Source of the DNA: a virus
IMG/VR virus record: IMGVR_UViG_3300028829_005709
Coordinates: 1-48,192 of that record
Direction: 5' to 3' (one strand)
DNA length: 48,192 bases
Shown: piece after piece, positions 1 through 7,290 of the stretch
How positions within the stretch are numbered: position 1 is the first letter of the stretch
Layout of the letters: each line of letters opens with the position of its first letter
Program-made: the position numbers and the translations under genes
Notes under the pieces: model-generated
Told to the model about the DNA's origin: nothing
The model's input: only the letters and a program-made list of their open reading frames with translations
Databases searched by the model: none

Positions 1-247
1 CTATATCATTAAATATATCCTTATTCGCAGCTATTACTCCCTCTAAAGCTATGATATAAGCTCTTTGGCCTTCGTTCTGGTTGTTTAATTTATAGACAGC
101 ATCTCTCATCGAGTCACACTCTTCTATTTTAATACCTATTTCTTTCTCCTCGCTCATTGTCATTGCCCCTTTCTGAATGGCCTTTACGAAATCATCACAA
201 ACATAAAATGGCTGATGCCATGATCTGCAATACTTACAGTTATCCAC
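1..247 (-). CDS. Small protein with CxxC pair, truncated by window edge
   Basis: The reading frame runs off the left edge, so only about 82 N-terminal residues are visible. I chose a GTG start at 247, which overlaps the stop of the upstream lipoprotein gene (GTGGATAA junction). The first residues then read VDNCKYCRSWH, followed by a Cys at about residue 17, a possible small zinc-binding motif. The alternative ATG at 157 has a better Shine-Dalgarno (AAGGGG, 8 bases upstream) and would remove the Cys part. The rest is charged and predicted helical. It is the last visible gene of the minus-strand operon that includes the amidoligases. Function unknown. Confidence 0.5.
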   Translation of the reverse strand, partial: MDNCKYCRSWHQPFYVCDDFVKAIQKGAMTMSEEKEIGIKIEECDSMRDAVYKLNNQNEGQRAYIIALEGVIAANKDIFNDI

Positions 248-410
248 TTACACTCTCTTTATCTTTTTGTTTCTGTATAAATTGCTCTGCTCTGTGCATA
301 ATATCTTCAAACGCTCTACCCCTATCTTCTCTATTATCTGGAATAGTAACTTTTGATCCGCTACAGCCTATAATACCTAGTAATACTAGGGAAATTAGTA
401 TTTTATTCAT
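240..410 (-). CDS. Small lipoprotein (56 aa)
   Basis: The product begins with Met-Asn-Lys, a hydrophobic stretch and the lipobox IIGC at residues 13-16, followed by Ser-Gly-Ser. It would be exported, cleaved before Cys16 and lipid-anchored. The mature part is about 40 residues, charged and helical. An AGGAG Shine-Dalgarno lies 5 bases before the ATG. The gene overlaps the upstream membrane protein gene by 8 bases and the downstream gene by 8 bases. Small lipoproteins of this size in phages can be outer-membrane spanin subunits or superinfection-exclusion proteins; neither can be shown here. Confidence 0.6.
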   Translation of the reverse strand: MNKILISLVLLGIIGCSGSKVTIPDNREDRGRAFEDIMHRAEQFIQKQKDKESVSG

Positions 411-687
411 TAACTCTCCTTTGGTTTTTTATTGTTTTTATTATAAATTTATTTTTTCTCGTAAAATGATCCTCGTAAAATGATCCTATATCGTATGCAA
501 CTCCTCCTGTAAGTACCCAACTAATTGTTAAAAGTATTAACGGTAACATTGCTATGACTAATACTGTATATATAAAAACTGCTTCTGTTATTGTGCTAGA
601 GCTACTAGCCATAAAAAATGCAGGAATTAATAAAAATATATCTACCATATAGGCTATAAATAATAACCTTTTTATTATAAATTTCAT
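403..687 (-). CDS. Membrane protein with two predicted helices (94 aa)
   Basis: Two hydrophobic segments are seen at about residues 8-27 and 36-60, followed by a basic, Lys/Arg-rich C-terminal tail of about 30 residues that should lie in the cytoplasm. The ATG overlaps the stop codon of the cyclotransferase gene (TAATG), and the 3' end overlaps the lipoprotein gene, so the three are translationally linked. Family not recognised. Confidence 0.65.
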   Translation of the reverse strand: MKFIIKRLLFIAYMVDIFLLIPAFFMASSSSTITEAVFIYTVLVIAMLPLILLTISWVLTGGVAYDIGSFYEDHFTRKNKFIIKTIKNQRRVNE

Positions 688-1040
688 TAGAATTCCTCTA
701 TTATATTAAAATCATTTCCGAATACATCTGGATGAATGTACGCCCAAACTTCTATTTTATCACCATTCTCTGTCGTTGTCAAGATCTTTTTTCTTTCATA
801 GAAATTAGGATGTCCCTCGATCTTATCTAACCATAACATTGTCGGAGCATCAACTTCATATAACTCTCCTATAGCACCTTTACCATTTCTTTCTATCAAA
901 AAAGGAAAGTTTGCGCCGTCTATAAGGGTGTAATTATCTGTTGTCCTAGCTTTACCTAGATACTCACTATTTTTTAAAACTTTGTTTAAACCGTAACCTT
1001 TCTTAAGGCTTCCGTATGCTAATATAATATTTTTATTCAT
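687..1040 (-). CDS. Gamma-glutamylcyclotransferase-like (AIG2/GGCT fold) protein
   Basis: The 117-residue product has the family's N-terminal signature YGSLKKG at residues 9-15 (usual form YGSL(K/R)xG), the central GELYEV strand at 59-63, and LDKIEGHPNFYER at 71-83, where Glu75 matches the catalytic acid/base and the Tyr-x-Arg is also typical. Length is normal for the single-domain family. Members cleave gamma-glutamyl amines or isopeptides by cyclising the gamma-glutamyl group to 5-oxoproline. It lies in the operon that carries a glutamine amidotransferase and two amidoligases, so it may trim or recycle gamma-linked products made by them (inference, following published comparative-genomic links of amidoligases with this fold). 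Confidence 0.88.
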   Translation of the reverse strand: MNKNIILAYGSLKKGYGLNKVLKNSEYLGKARTTDNYTLIDGANFPFLIERNGKGAIGELYEVDAPTMLWLDKIEGHPNFYERKKILTTTENGDKIEVWAYIHPDVFGNDFNIIEEF

Positions 1041-1041
1041 T

Positions 1042-1239
1042 TTATCCCAACTTTCTTAGTAAATATTGAACTTCATTTAAAGCTATTGCTAATTTAGAAG
1101 TCTCTTTTTCCATTCTCTCGACTATTTCGTAATATTCTGATAATTCTATATACTCAAAGTTTTTACGGTTTCCATTGTAACCGTTTATTTCTTTTACAGA
1201 GCCATCATCATTAAATACAATTTCTCCTGTCTTATTCAC
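1042..1239 (-). CDS. Hypothetical small protein (65 aa)
   Basis: Acidic protein with a Gly/Asn-rich N-terminal 25 residues and a helical, probably coiled-coil C-terminal half (about 32-64). It sits one base from the cyclotransferase gene, and its start overlaps the stop of the preceding gene by 4 bases (ATGA). Not recognised. Confidence 0.6.
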   Translation of the reverse strand: MNKTGEIVFNDDGSVKEINGYNGNRKNFEYIELSEYYEIVERMEKETSKLAIALNEVQYLLRKLG

Positions 1240-1478
1240 TTTGTTTCCTTATCTACTTGTTTCTGTAAATCCTTTAGCTCTTTATATAACTCTTTCTTTC
1301 GTTTTTCGTAGTAATTAAGTTCGTCCAAAGCTTCAAATGAAGCTTCCATCCTATTACCCATACTTTGTGCCTCCTCTATTAGTCCAGATAAATAGGAATA
1401 ATTAGAGGTTTTGTCGCATTTCCTCATTTCATCTAATACATCGCACAATGTCCTATTCAAATAAGGTTTATGTACCAT
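1236..1478 (-). CDS. Hypothetical coiled-coil protein (80 aa)
   Basis: Almost wholly helical and charged; heptad-like Leu/Tyr/Lys spacing over residues 45-78 suggests a coiled coil. The start lies 22 bases inside the preceding gene and the end overlaps the next gene by 4 bases, as is usual for this compact operon. No known family recognised. Confidence 0.6.
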   Translation of the reverse strand: MVHKPYLNRTLCDVLDEMRKCDKTSNYSYLSGLIEEAQSMGNRMEASFEALDELNYYEKRKKELYKELKDLQKQVDKETK

Positions 1479-1717
1479 TCTATATTCTCCTGTTGAAATA
1501 TTTCCATTTCAGGGAATTGTAATGCCGATAAAGCTTCTAATTCGCCGTCCTCATTAGTTATTATACCATACTTTATGTAAATTGGCAAGTTTTTTAACCA
1601 TTCTATATATTTTTTATAGTCTTCTTCAAATCCTTGATAACTAAGTCTCCTGCTATTACTAGCTGATCTAATGGTCCCATAAGTAACTTCTAAAACTCTA
1701 CTTATAAATTTATCCAA
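1457..1717 (-). CDS. Hypothetical protein (86 aa), TTG start
   Basis: The only good start is TTG at 1717, with a strong GGAGG Shine-Dalgarno 6 bases upstream, located inside the end of the HicA-like gene. The product has an aromatic-rich centre (about 35-50) and an acidic C-terminal half. It occupies the position where a HicB antitoxin could be expected, but I see neither the HicB partial RNase H-like fold signature nor a DNA-binding domain. Function unknown. Confidence 0.6.
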   Translation of the reverse strand: MDKFISRVLEVTYGTIRSASNSRRLSYQGFEEDYKKYIEWLKNLPIYIKYGIITNEDGELEALSALQFPEMEIFQQENIEWYINLI

Positions 1718-1886
1718 CTTTTGCCTCCGATATTAGTCTTTTTGCTAGCATATTGTTAACTTCTCTACTTTTTGGCACAGACATTGTTCTTCTGCTATTG
1801 CCCCAAATCTCATGACTACCCTTACCCTGTCTTATGAAATAAAACCCATGAGTTTTTAGAATAGTAGTTAATACTTTGTATTTCAT
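1710..1886 (-). CDS. hicA: HicA-family toxin-like protein (58 aa)
   Basis: The product matches the HicA (YcfA) small dsRBD-like fold: an N-terminal helix ending in ILKTHGF, then FIRQGKGSHEIW at residues 18-29 containing the family's RQxGSH core with the catalytic His (about residue 25), then a short strand ending SVPKSREV, which corresponds to the usual VPxHxxxEl, and a C-terminal helix. HicA proteins are ribosome-independent mRNA interferases normally neutralised by HicB. No HicB is visible next door, so this may be an orphan toxin used against host mRNA, or a domesticated RNA-binding protein. Its ATG overlaps the upstream stop (ATGA). Confidence 0.72.
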   Translation of the reverse strand: MKYKVLTTILKTHGFYFIRQGKGSHEIWGNSRRTMSVPKSREVNNMLAKRLISEAKVG

Positions 1887-2029
1887 AGTTTTCTACACTC
1901 CTCTATTAATATATCAAACAACTCTAGCAATTCTGTATTCATATTATAATAACTATTTAATAGATATTCGTCAAATCCTATATACAATAATAAGCACACT
2001 ATAATAATATATAAATATTTATTTTGCAT
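1883..2029 (-). CDS. Small single-span membrane protein (48 aa)
   Basis: One hydrophobic segment at about residues 5-18 (YLYIIIVCLLLYIGF) is followed by an acidic, Leu-rich amphipathic tail. The stop overlaps the start of the HicA-like gene (ATGA) and the start lies within the end of the gene upstream, so expression is coupled. It has no features of HicB. Function unknown. Confidence 0.55.
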   Translation of the reverse strand: MQNKYLYIIIVCLLLYIGFDEYLLNSYYNMNTELLELFDILIEECRKL

Positions 2030-2204
2030 ATGTTGTTACCTCCCAAGACTTTCTCCAACCTTCTTTAAACTTTAGAACTTTTGGATCTTGTTTTAACATT
2101 ACAATAACACATCTATGTTTATTATCGTACCCTATCTTTGCTACTTCTGCTACACGGCCCGATAGATCATCGTAAATTAACTCTCCTACTTCAAATGTTG
2201 TCAT
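2019..2204 (-). CDS. Small beta-rich protein, possible SH3-like fold (61 aa)
   Basis: The frame is open to an ATG at 2210, but the GAGG Shine-Dalgarno abuts that codon; the second ATG at 2204 has a 6-base spacing and is preferred. The sequence alternates charged and hydrophobic residues (FEVGELIYDD, RVAEVAKIGY, RCVIVML), as in small SH3-like or KOW-like barrels. It follows the amidoligase pair. Not recognised. Confidence 0.6.
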   Translation of the reverse strand: MTTFEVGELIYDDLSGRVAEVAKIGYDNKHRCVIVMLKQDPKVLKFKEGWRKSWEVTTYAK

Positions 2205-2301
2205 TTTCATCCTCTTTTTTGTTATAATTTAGTAAAATATATATAGCTAAGTATACATAGCCCATCCACCAATATTTAATAATAGTATCTATTATAGACA
2301 T
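2191..2301 (-). CDS. Micro membrane protein (36 aa)
   Basis: The ATG overlaps the stop codon of the first amidoligase gene (TAATG), and the ORF covers the whole gap to the next gene. The product has one hydrophobic, aromatic segment at about residues 6-25 and a charged tail (KKEDENDNI). The position and junctions argue for a real coupled micro-gene; function unknown. Confidence 0.5.
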   Translation of the reverse strand: MSIIDTIIKYWWMGYVYLAIYILLNYNKKEDENDNI

Positions 2302-3086
2302 TAATCAAACTCTCTTTCTTTTATAAACTCTTTTGTTTCAACTTTAAAGTTAGTAATCTTTATTAACTTTTCTGGTGATAAGTCTTTTTTGTCGTATAAA
2401 ACTCTTTTTTTAGCTATAGTAATAAGTAATTTAATCCAATTACTAATAAGTTTAAGGTCTAGAGTAGCATCTTGCATTCTTATTTCAATAGTATCTATTT
2501 CAGATATTTCTATTCCATAAGAATGACTACTATAAGTACAAATATTATTCAGATCTTGTTTTCTACAATAAGTAGAATATTTCCTATCATCTGAGGATAG
2601 TTTATATAAAAGATCTTGAGCATATAAAAAATTATGAAATACTTTATTTACGTCTCTATTTCTAGTATCTATATGTACATGCAATCCGCACGATTCGTTT
2701 GTATAAGCTTTATGATCTCTCAATATAAGCAAAACCTGTTTTAAAGTATTATTTATACTCGACTCCTCATCTATAACTTTAACCTCGTACCCTTCGCCTT
2801 GTTGTAGCGAATTAATACTACAATCAAAACCCAAAACTACTTTATTTTCCAGTCCTGAGTCTCTAATATCAAAAGCTATGTCGAAATATTCTGATTTAGA
2901 TATAAACTCTATTTCTACTCCTACATGATTCTTTTTTGATAGTGGAGTTATAAGCCTAGTATCTGAAACATCCTCAATAAGATCTCTCACAAAATAATTA
3001 CACCTATCTAAAACATCTTCCTTATAATAATACCTATCATCTAAATCACCAATATAATCTAATGCTCTTAAAACTCTTTTTATCAT
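2301..3086 (-). CDS. Amidoligase (COOH-NH2 ligase family), short paralogue
   Basis: The 261-residue product carries the Amidoligase_2 motif series in order: VGVEIEF (55-61), GFDCS (86-90), GYEVKV (99-104), CGLHVHID (133-140) and TIEIRM (199-204). The Glu-x-Glu, the His-x-His and the late Glu-x-Arg are the metal/ATP-binding residues of this glutamine-synthetase/GCS-like fold, which joins a carboxylate and an amine in an ATP-dependent amide bond. It is the minimal paralogue, lacking the long N-terminal domain of the other two. Its ATG overlaps the stop of the neighbouring amidoligase (TAATG), so the two are probably made in fixed ratio and may form a hetero-complex (inference). Substrate unknown. 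Confidence 0.87.
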   Translation of the reverse strand: MIKRVLRALDYIGDLDDRYYYKEDVLDRCNYFVRDLIEDVSDTRLITPLSKKNHVGVEIEFISKSEYFDIAFDIRDSGLENKVVLGFDCSINSLQQGEGYEVKVIDEESSINNTLKQVLLILRDHKAYTNESCGLHVHIDTRNRDVNKVFHNFLYAQDLLYKLSSDDRKYSTYCRKQDLNNICTYSSHSYGIEISEIDTIEIRMQDATLDLKLISNWIKLLITIAKKRVLYDKKDLSPEKLIKITNFKVETKEFIKEREFD

Positions 3087-4603
3087 TATGATACCCTCTC
3101 TTTTAAAAATTCAAATTGTTTTTTATCAATAACTTTAGTCTTTGTTAGAAATTTTACAGCTTCTAAAGCGGTAGCTCCTGCCGTTGCCGAATAAATAAGA
3201 TCTTTTTTATAATTAGAGATATTAACAAGTAATTTAATCCAATTTAATATCCTAGTTTTTTCTAAACATCCATCTAATAACCTAACTTCTATTGTTTCAA
3301 ATCTAGAGTAAGATGCCTTAGAACTAATTGCCATATACCTATCGTTTTCCGACTCATTCCATACATCGGTTTCAACTTTTTTACAATAAGTATTAAAAAC
3401 TCTGTCACTACTAACTAACTTTTGTAGTATTTTTTGTGACCTAACTAAGTTCCTAAAAACTCTTTCTTTATTCTTATTTCTAACATCTAAATGCACGTGC
3501 ACTCCGCACGATTCATTAACTCTCGCACCAAGATAGTTTAATACTTTTAAAGTTCTAGTAGTTACGCTTGCTATTTCATTTTCTGGAGCTATTATGTTTA
3601 CTTCTAAAGCAGACCAATCATCCCAATCACAATCATCATCTAATTCAATACTACTATCGCCTTTTACAAAAACATATTTATACAAATCAGCCTTTACAAA
3701 CATCTGTTTTAAATAGGACGGATCACTCTCAACAAAAAACTCTAATTCGACTCCTACACAATTTTCACTCATACTAGGGGCTTTAGTTGAATTAATATAA
3801 TCATCTTTAAAGTTTCGTATTATTGCTAAAAAAGTTCCCTCTCTATTATGCACTCCTCCAACAGTAAATATTTCGTTTCTATTGTTAATTACTCTATAAT
3901 TTACTTTTTTATCTCTGCTCTCTCGCCTTTTTATTTGTAATAACTCTTTTACTCTGCTTAATAAATAATTATACGCCCCAATATTTGAGCTAAAATGTTT
4001 AAACCCATATGCATTATATGTAGAAAAGGTAACATATGTACCAACACCTTTTTTAGGTAAAGAGCAATGCAATCTCATACGTCTACTCTCTTTTACTCTT
4101 AATCTAATAGCTATTATCTTATCCTTTAAGATTTTACCATAATTAGACTCCTTTTCTTTTTTGTCTAGAGAATTATACAAATCTAAAGTCTTATATAAAG
4201 TTGTAAACTCTTTACGAGTCACTGTAGTCTCTGATTTAATCTCTAATTTTAAATCTCGTAATGTTCTTCTATCAAAATATTTTCTGAAATAGTTTCTCAT
4301 GTTATTAACTCCTTTAGTGTTAGTTTGTATTGTTCCCCAGTCACTTATACTATCCAATACATATGAATGGCTATCAGCCATAATATTATTTGTTGGCATA
4401 TAATCTAGGTATGTTCCCCCTAAGTCTGCTTCCATATCCGCAATTAAAGCTACTACGCTACCTCTCCTAAGAGAGGCCCTATCATAAGGACTGGCAGCTC
4501 TATTAGCCGCCCTTCTTTGTCCTGCTATACTATTATCTGGCGGTATGCGATTATTATCATAACTTGCCGAGTTATAGTTTCTAGCATTTCTCCTACAAGA
4601 CAT
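3086..4603 (-). CDS. Amidoligase (COOH-NH2 ligase family), long paralogue
   Basis: In this 505-residue protein the C-terminal catalytic domain has VGVELEF (283-289), KGDSSIE (314-320), ALEVNIIAP (332-340), CGVHVHLD (366-373) and TIEVRL (437-442), the full Amidoligase_2 set. The first 280 residues form an extra region: an Arg/Asn-rich disordered start (1-50), then a helical, basic part and a segment (about 185-265) that resembles the N-terminal region of the amidoligase at 9545-10756. That extension could bind the acceptor protein or peptide. The gene is joined by one-base TAATG overlaps to the glutamine amidotransferase upstream and the short amidoligase downstream. Confidence 0.87.
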   Translation of the reverse strand: MSCRRNARNYNSASYDNNRIPPDNSIAGQRRAANRAASPYDRASLRRGSVVALIADMEADLGGTYLDYMPTNNIMADSHSYVLDSISDWGTIQTNTKGVNNMRNYFRKYFDRRTLRDLKLEIKSETTVTRKEFTTLYKTLDLYNSLDKKEKESNYGKILKDKIIAIRLRVKESRRMRLHCSLPKKGVGTYVTFSTYNAYGFKHFSSNIGAYNYLLSRVKELLQIKRRESRDKKVNYRVINNRNEIFTVGGVHNREGTFLAIIRNFKDDYINSTKAPSMSENCVGVELEFFVESDPSYLKQMFVKADLYKYVFVKGDSSIELDDDCDWDDWSALEVNIIAPENEIASVTTRTLKVLNYLGARVNESCGVHVHLDVRNKNKERVFRNLVRSQKILQKLVSSDRVFNTYCKKVETDVWNESENDRYMAISSKASYSRFETIEVRLLDGCLEKTRILNWIKLLVNISNYKKDLIYSATAGATALEAVKFLTKTKVIDKKQFEFLKERVS

Positions 4604-5889
4604 TAGCCGCCCCTTTTATGTCTTCTAGTTCTATTAATTAAACTAGCCTTTTTAATATTTTTATTGTTACTATCATAATTAGCATCATCAATATTCTTTA
4701 AGACAATATCGTTTAACTCTTCAAAATCATATCCGCCATCATTATCAAAAGGGTCTATAAATACCTTACTATAATTCTCTGATTGAACTTCCTCGGCTGT
4801 TAATAAATCATCATTTGTATGGTATTCTTTATGCTCTGGAATTTCTGCTTTGTATGGATCACGTTCATCAATTTTATCTTGCTCCCAATTATCTTTGCTG
4901 CCATCATTGTTAGTTTTCCACGCATTATAATACTCTTCATAATCTTTATTATCATCTTCCATTGCTTGTTTCCAATTCTCTCCGTATCTAGACTTATAAT
5001 AAGTTTCACCATTAGTAGTTGAATTATTATTACGTGCTTCAAATACAAAGTCGTTTTCTTCTATAACCTCTCCAGTAATGGCATTAAGTCTTAGCTGCAT
5101 ACGATCTCTCAAAAGAAAAGTCTTGCTTGTTTTATAACCTAAAACTCTACAAGTTGCTTCAACAGCCGTTGAGCTTGTGCAGAACATGCAAACGTCAAGG
5201 TCTTCTACATAAGTAATATGTAGAGTTGCATCCGCTTTAAACATATCCAAAATAGGAATAGTGTTTTTATCTTTATCAATAGTATTAGTTAATACTAAGC
5301 AAGCTAAATAAGCGTCAACATCATCTAAAGAACTTGGTAACTCTCTTGAATCCATAGCTACGCCATACATATTATATTGATGCAATAATATTTCACTGTC
5401 ACAAGTTGATAATGTCTTATAAAAAATAGGGTCTTGGTCATTATATATCATACCATTGTGAACTAGTGCCGTATTGTCTTCAACAAAAGGGTGCACTTCA
5501 TTTATGGTTTTATCTCCGCATGTAGAAAATCTACTATGCATTACTACAGCCACCGCATCCCCTAAAACTCCTGTACCATACTTAGCATATTTTTGTTCTC
5601 CTTGTGTATGCAATAAAGGATTGTCGCCTTCTATAGAAGTTCCAAACTTTTCTAATAAAATTTTATCACTTTCTGGAACACTTATCTCTTTAAACTCTTG
5701 TCTACGCTTCCAAGCCTCATTAGTATCTAACCACTTTTCGCCGTACACTTCGCCTTCTGCATTAATCGCAGCGTACCCAAATCCGTCTTGTTCTACTACG
5801 CATAATCTAGGCGTAATTGCTTTCATGACTCGGATCACTTTATCTCTATTTTTATTCGTTATTCCTGTTACTCCAAATACTTTACACAT
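4603..5889 (-). CDS. Class II glutamine amidotransferase-like protein
   Basis: The product (428 aa) starts Met-Cys, giving the N-terminal nucleophile Cys after Met removal. The rest of the GATase II site is present: HSRFSTCG (118-125) with the Arg that binds the glutamine carboxylate, HPF (133-135), the oxyanion segment VHNG (143-146) and CDSE (163-166). There is no synthase, sugar isomerase or asparagine-synthetase ATPase domain; residues after about 290 are acidic, Asn/Asp-rich and probably disordered. It should hydrolyse glutamine and hand ammonia, or a glutamyl group, to a partner. The partner is most likely the amidoligase encoded immediately downstream. It is the first gene after a consensus sigma-70 promoter. 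Confidence 0.88.
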   Translation of the reverse strand: MCKVFGVTGITNKNRDKVIRVMKAITPRLCVVEQDGFGYAAINAEGEVYGEKWLDTNEAWKRRQEFKEISVPESDKILLEKFGTSIEGDNPLLHTQGEQKYAKYGTGVLGDAVAVVMHSRFSTCGDKTINEVHPFVEDNTALVHNGMIYNDQDPIFYKTLSTCDSEILLHQYNMYGVAMDSRELPSSLDDVDAYLACLVLTNTIDKDKNTIPILDMFKADATLHITYVEDLDVCMFCTSSTAVEATCRVLGYKTSKTFLLRDRMQLRLNAITGEVIEENDFVFEARNNNSTTNGETYYKSRYGENWKQAMEDDNKDYEEYYNAWKTNNDGSKDNWEQDKIDERDPYKAEIPEHKEYHTNDDLLTAEEVQSENYSKVFIDPFDNDGGYDFEELNDIVLKNIDDANYDSNNKNIKKASLINRTRRHKRGG

Positions 5890-5927
5890 CTTATAAAACC
5901 TCGTTTGTTGATTGTTTAAGTTAATTT

Positions 5928-5956
5928 ATTATCTCTTATTCACTGTTCTTTGTCAA
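5928..5956 (-). promoter_or_regulatory. Host sigma-70-type promoter for the amidotransferase-amidoligase operon
   Basis: On the minus strand, TTGACA and GATAAT are separated by exactly 17 bases. The hexamers and spacing match the promoter at 7194-7222 almost base for base. Transcription would begin near 5921, about 30 bases before the ATG of the glutamine amidotransferase gene. Confidence 0.82.
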
Positions 5957-5968
5957 GAACTATTTTAA

Positions 5969-6334
5969 TTATTCTACTACTCCGTGCAATACTTCTACAT
6001 GCGTATGCATTTTTAATGTGTCCTCGTCATGCCAAGCACTAAAAGGTATTGGCTTATCAAATTCCCTAACGCTATAGCTATATCCTCCGTTTGAGCTTAT
6101 TGTCTCTATTATCATTTTAACGCCTAAACAATTATAATATCTTTCATTATAATAAGGCTCTCCCCCTCTTAATCCATTACGCCCAACTTTATTATAAGTT
6201 ACTATGTCGCCAACTTTAAACATTGGTTCGCCCTTAGCTCTTACTCTCTTAAACTTAGGCTCTACTTTCATTGTAGGAAGTAAAGCACTAACGCCTAAAA
6301 ATTGTAAGAATCCTCGTCTCTTCATACTATTCAT
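5969..6334 (-). CDS. Exported protein with Tat-like signal (121 aa)
   Basis: The frame is open further upstream, but GGTG six bases before the ATG at 6334 gives Met-Asn-Ser-Met-Lys-Arg-Arg. KRRGFLQFLG resembles the twin-arginine signal (usual S/T-R-R-x-F-L-K), followed by a short hydrophobic segment. The mature part contains KVGDIVTYNKVG (about 53-64), typical of small SH3-like barrels, and an aromatic GGYSYSVREF segment. The hydrophobic stretch is short, so export is uncertain. Function unknown. Confidence 0.6.
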   Translation of the reverse strand: MNSMKRRGFLQFLGVSALLPTMKVEPKFKRVRAKGEPMFKVGDIVTYNKVGRNGLRGGEPYYNERYYNCLGVKMIIETISSNGGYSYSVREFDKPIPFSAWHDEDTLKMHTHVEVLHGVVE

Positions 6335-6524
6335 TATGTTCACCACAAAAACAATGCTTACAAAAACCATGTTCACATAATAAATGCAAATAGTTGCAAT
6401 GTTTACATCTTTCTTTCTTTATATTTTTATCCGATTCAATCGTCTTTAATAAATCAATAGGATTAACAGACTTTACTTTTAAAAAATTTATATGGCCTGC
6501 ATCATCGTAATAATTATCGCTCAT
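6327..6524 (-). CDS. Cys/His-rich zinc-binding small protein (65 aa)
   Basis: The C-terminal half contains CKHCNYLHLLCEHGFCKHC (about 40-58) and then CGEH, that is two or three CxxC pairs with interspersed His, a good candidate for a double zinc knuckle. The N-terminal half is acidic and hydrophobic. It overlaps its neighbours by 8-11 bases. No family recognised. Confidence 0.65.
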   Translation of the reverse strand: MSDNYYDDAGHINFLKVKSVNPIDLLKTIESDKNIKKERCKHCNYLHLLCEHGFCKHCFCGEHNE

Positions 6525-6735
6525 TTTTACCTCGCTCTTTGTTTATAATATTAATTAGCTTACTGTTAGTCTTTTCTAAATCCTTAGACATCTTTACTAG
6601 GATTGTGTTATAGCTTTTAGTTGCTTCTAGTTCTGCTTTTAGCTTGTTATTCTCAGCTAATAGCCTATGACATTCCATTGACAAAGCTTGAGGGTCTACA
6701 ATAGACATTCTCCGCATTTCACTTTTACTTTTCAT
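6514..6735 (-). CDS. Coiled-coil protein (73 aa)
   Basis: Residues 20-66 show regular Leu/Ile spacing with alternating Lys/Glu, indicating a long coiled coil, and the C-terminus is basic (NKERGKNER). The short length and lack of other domain suggest an oligomerisation or inhibitor peptide. It overlaps the next two genes by 4-11 bases. Confidence 0.6.
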   Translation of the reverse strand: MKSKSEMRRMSIVDPQALSMECHRLLAENNKLKAELEATKSYNTILVKMSKDLEKTNSKLINIINKERGKNER

Positions 6736-6923
6736 AAATAATCCCCACTTTCTAGTTTAATTTCTGCCATCATATTATCTTTTAGTTTAGTTATATCTCT
6801 TTTCATTAATTCTATAATAGCCTTTAAATCTATTATCTCTTGTTCTGACTTATTTGTTCTTACTGCTACCTTAGCTAGTAGTAAGTTGGTTGATATACCA
6901 TCTAAATCTTTCATAGTTTTCAT
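6732..6923 (-). CDS. Small helical protein (63 aa)
   Basis: Predicted all-helical with a heptad-like segment at 25-58. The start overlaps the upstream stop by 4 bases (ATGA) and the end overlaps the downstream start by 4 bases. Not recognised. Confidence 0.58.
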   Translation of the reverse strand: MKTMKDLDGISTNLLLAKVAVRTNKSEQEIIDLKAIIELMKRDITKLKDNMMAEIKLESGDYL

Positions 6924-7171
6924 AATTTTAATCCCTTTCTTATATTATCTAAGTTAAATTGATGAGACTTTTCACTATAAGATAAGTCTCCGCTTTGGTA
7001 GCCTACAGTTGCCATAAATTTGACTAACAGCTTATATGTATTAGCATCATCTAATTCTTTTATACTATCCTCAACCATTTCAAGAGAGTGGTAATCATTA
7101 TCAGTTTCTAATTCTGGCGAGTATTTAACTATATATGCTATTAATGTTTCTTTTAAATTAACTGATTTCAT
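6920..7171 (-). CDS. Hypothetical protein, first gene of its operon (83 aa)
   Basis: Mixed acidic protein with a helical N-terminal half (LKETLIAYIVKY) and a YQSGDLSYSE segment near residue 60. Transcribed from the consensus promoter just upstream at 7194-7222. Not recognised. Confidence 0.6.
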   Translation of the reverse strand: MKSVNLKETLIAYIVKYSPELETDNDYHSLEMVEDSIKELDDANTYKLLVKFMATVGYQSGDLSYSEKSHQFNLDNIRKGLKL

Positions 7172-7193
7172 AATTTTCCTTTCTTGTTACCTT

Positions 7194-7222
7194 ATTATCT
7201 CTTATTCAATATCCTTTGTCAA
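7194..7222 (-). promoter_or_regulatory. Host sigma-70-type promoter
   Basis: Minus-strand TTGACA and GATAAT with a 17-base spacer. The hexamers and 9 consecutive spacer bases next to the -10 box are the same as in the promoter at 5928-5956, so the two look like copies. It serves the genes from 7171 leftward. Confidence 0.82.
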
Positions 7223-7256
7223 CGATTACTTTAATTCTTTTTTAGTGTTAAACTTC

Positions 7257-7285
7257 TTGACATATGTCTAAAAGTATGATACAAT
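7257..7285 (+). promoter_or_regulatory. Plus-strand sigma-70-type promoter for a non-coding RNA
   Basis: TTGACA at 7257-7262, a 17-base spacer and TACAAT at 7280-7285. It fires divergently from the minus-strand promoter at 7194-7222 into a stretch without any plausible ORF. The predicted start, near 7291-7293, coincides with the first base of a stem-forming segment. Confidence 0.75.
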
Positions 7286-7290
7286 TCAAT

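Noticed and set aside
157-483. Plus-strand ORF of 108 residues
   Set aside because: Antisense to three overlapping small genes with proper start signals; Ser/Cys/Leu-rich shadow.
1457-2210. HicB antitoxin next to the HicA-like gene
   Set aside because: None of the adjacent products shows the HicB fold signature or a DNA-binding domain.
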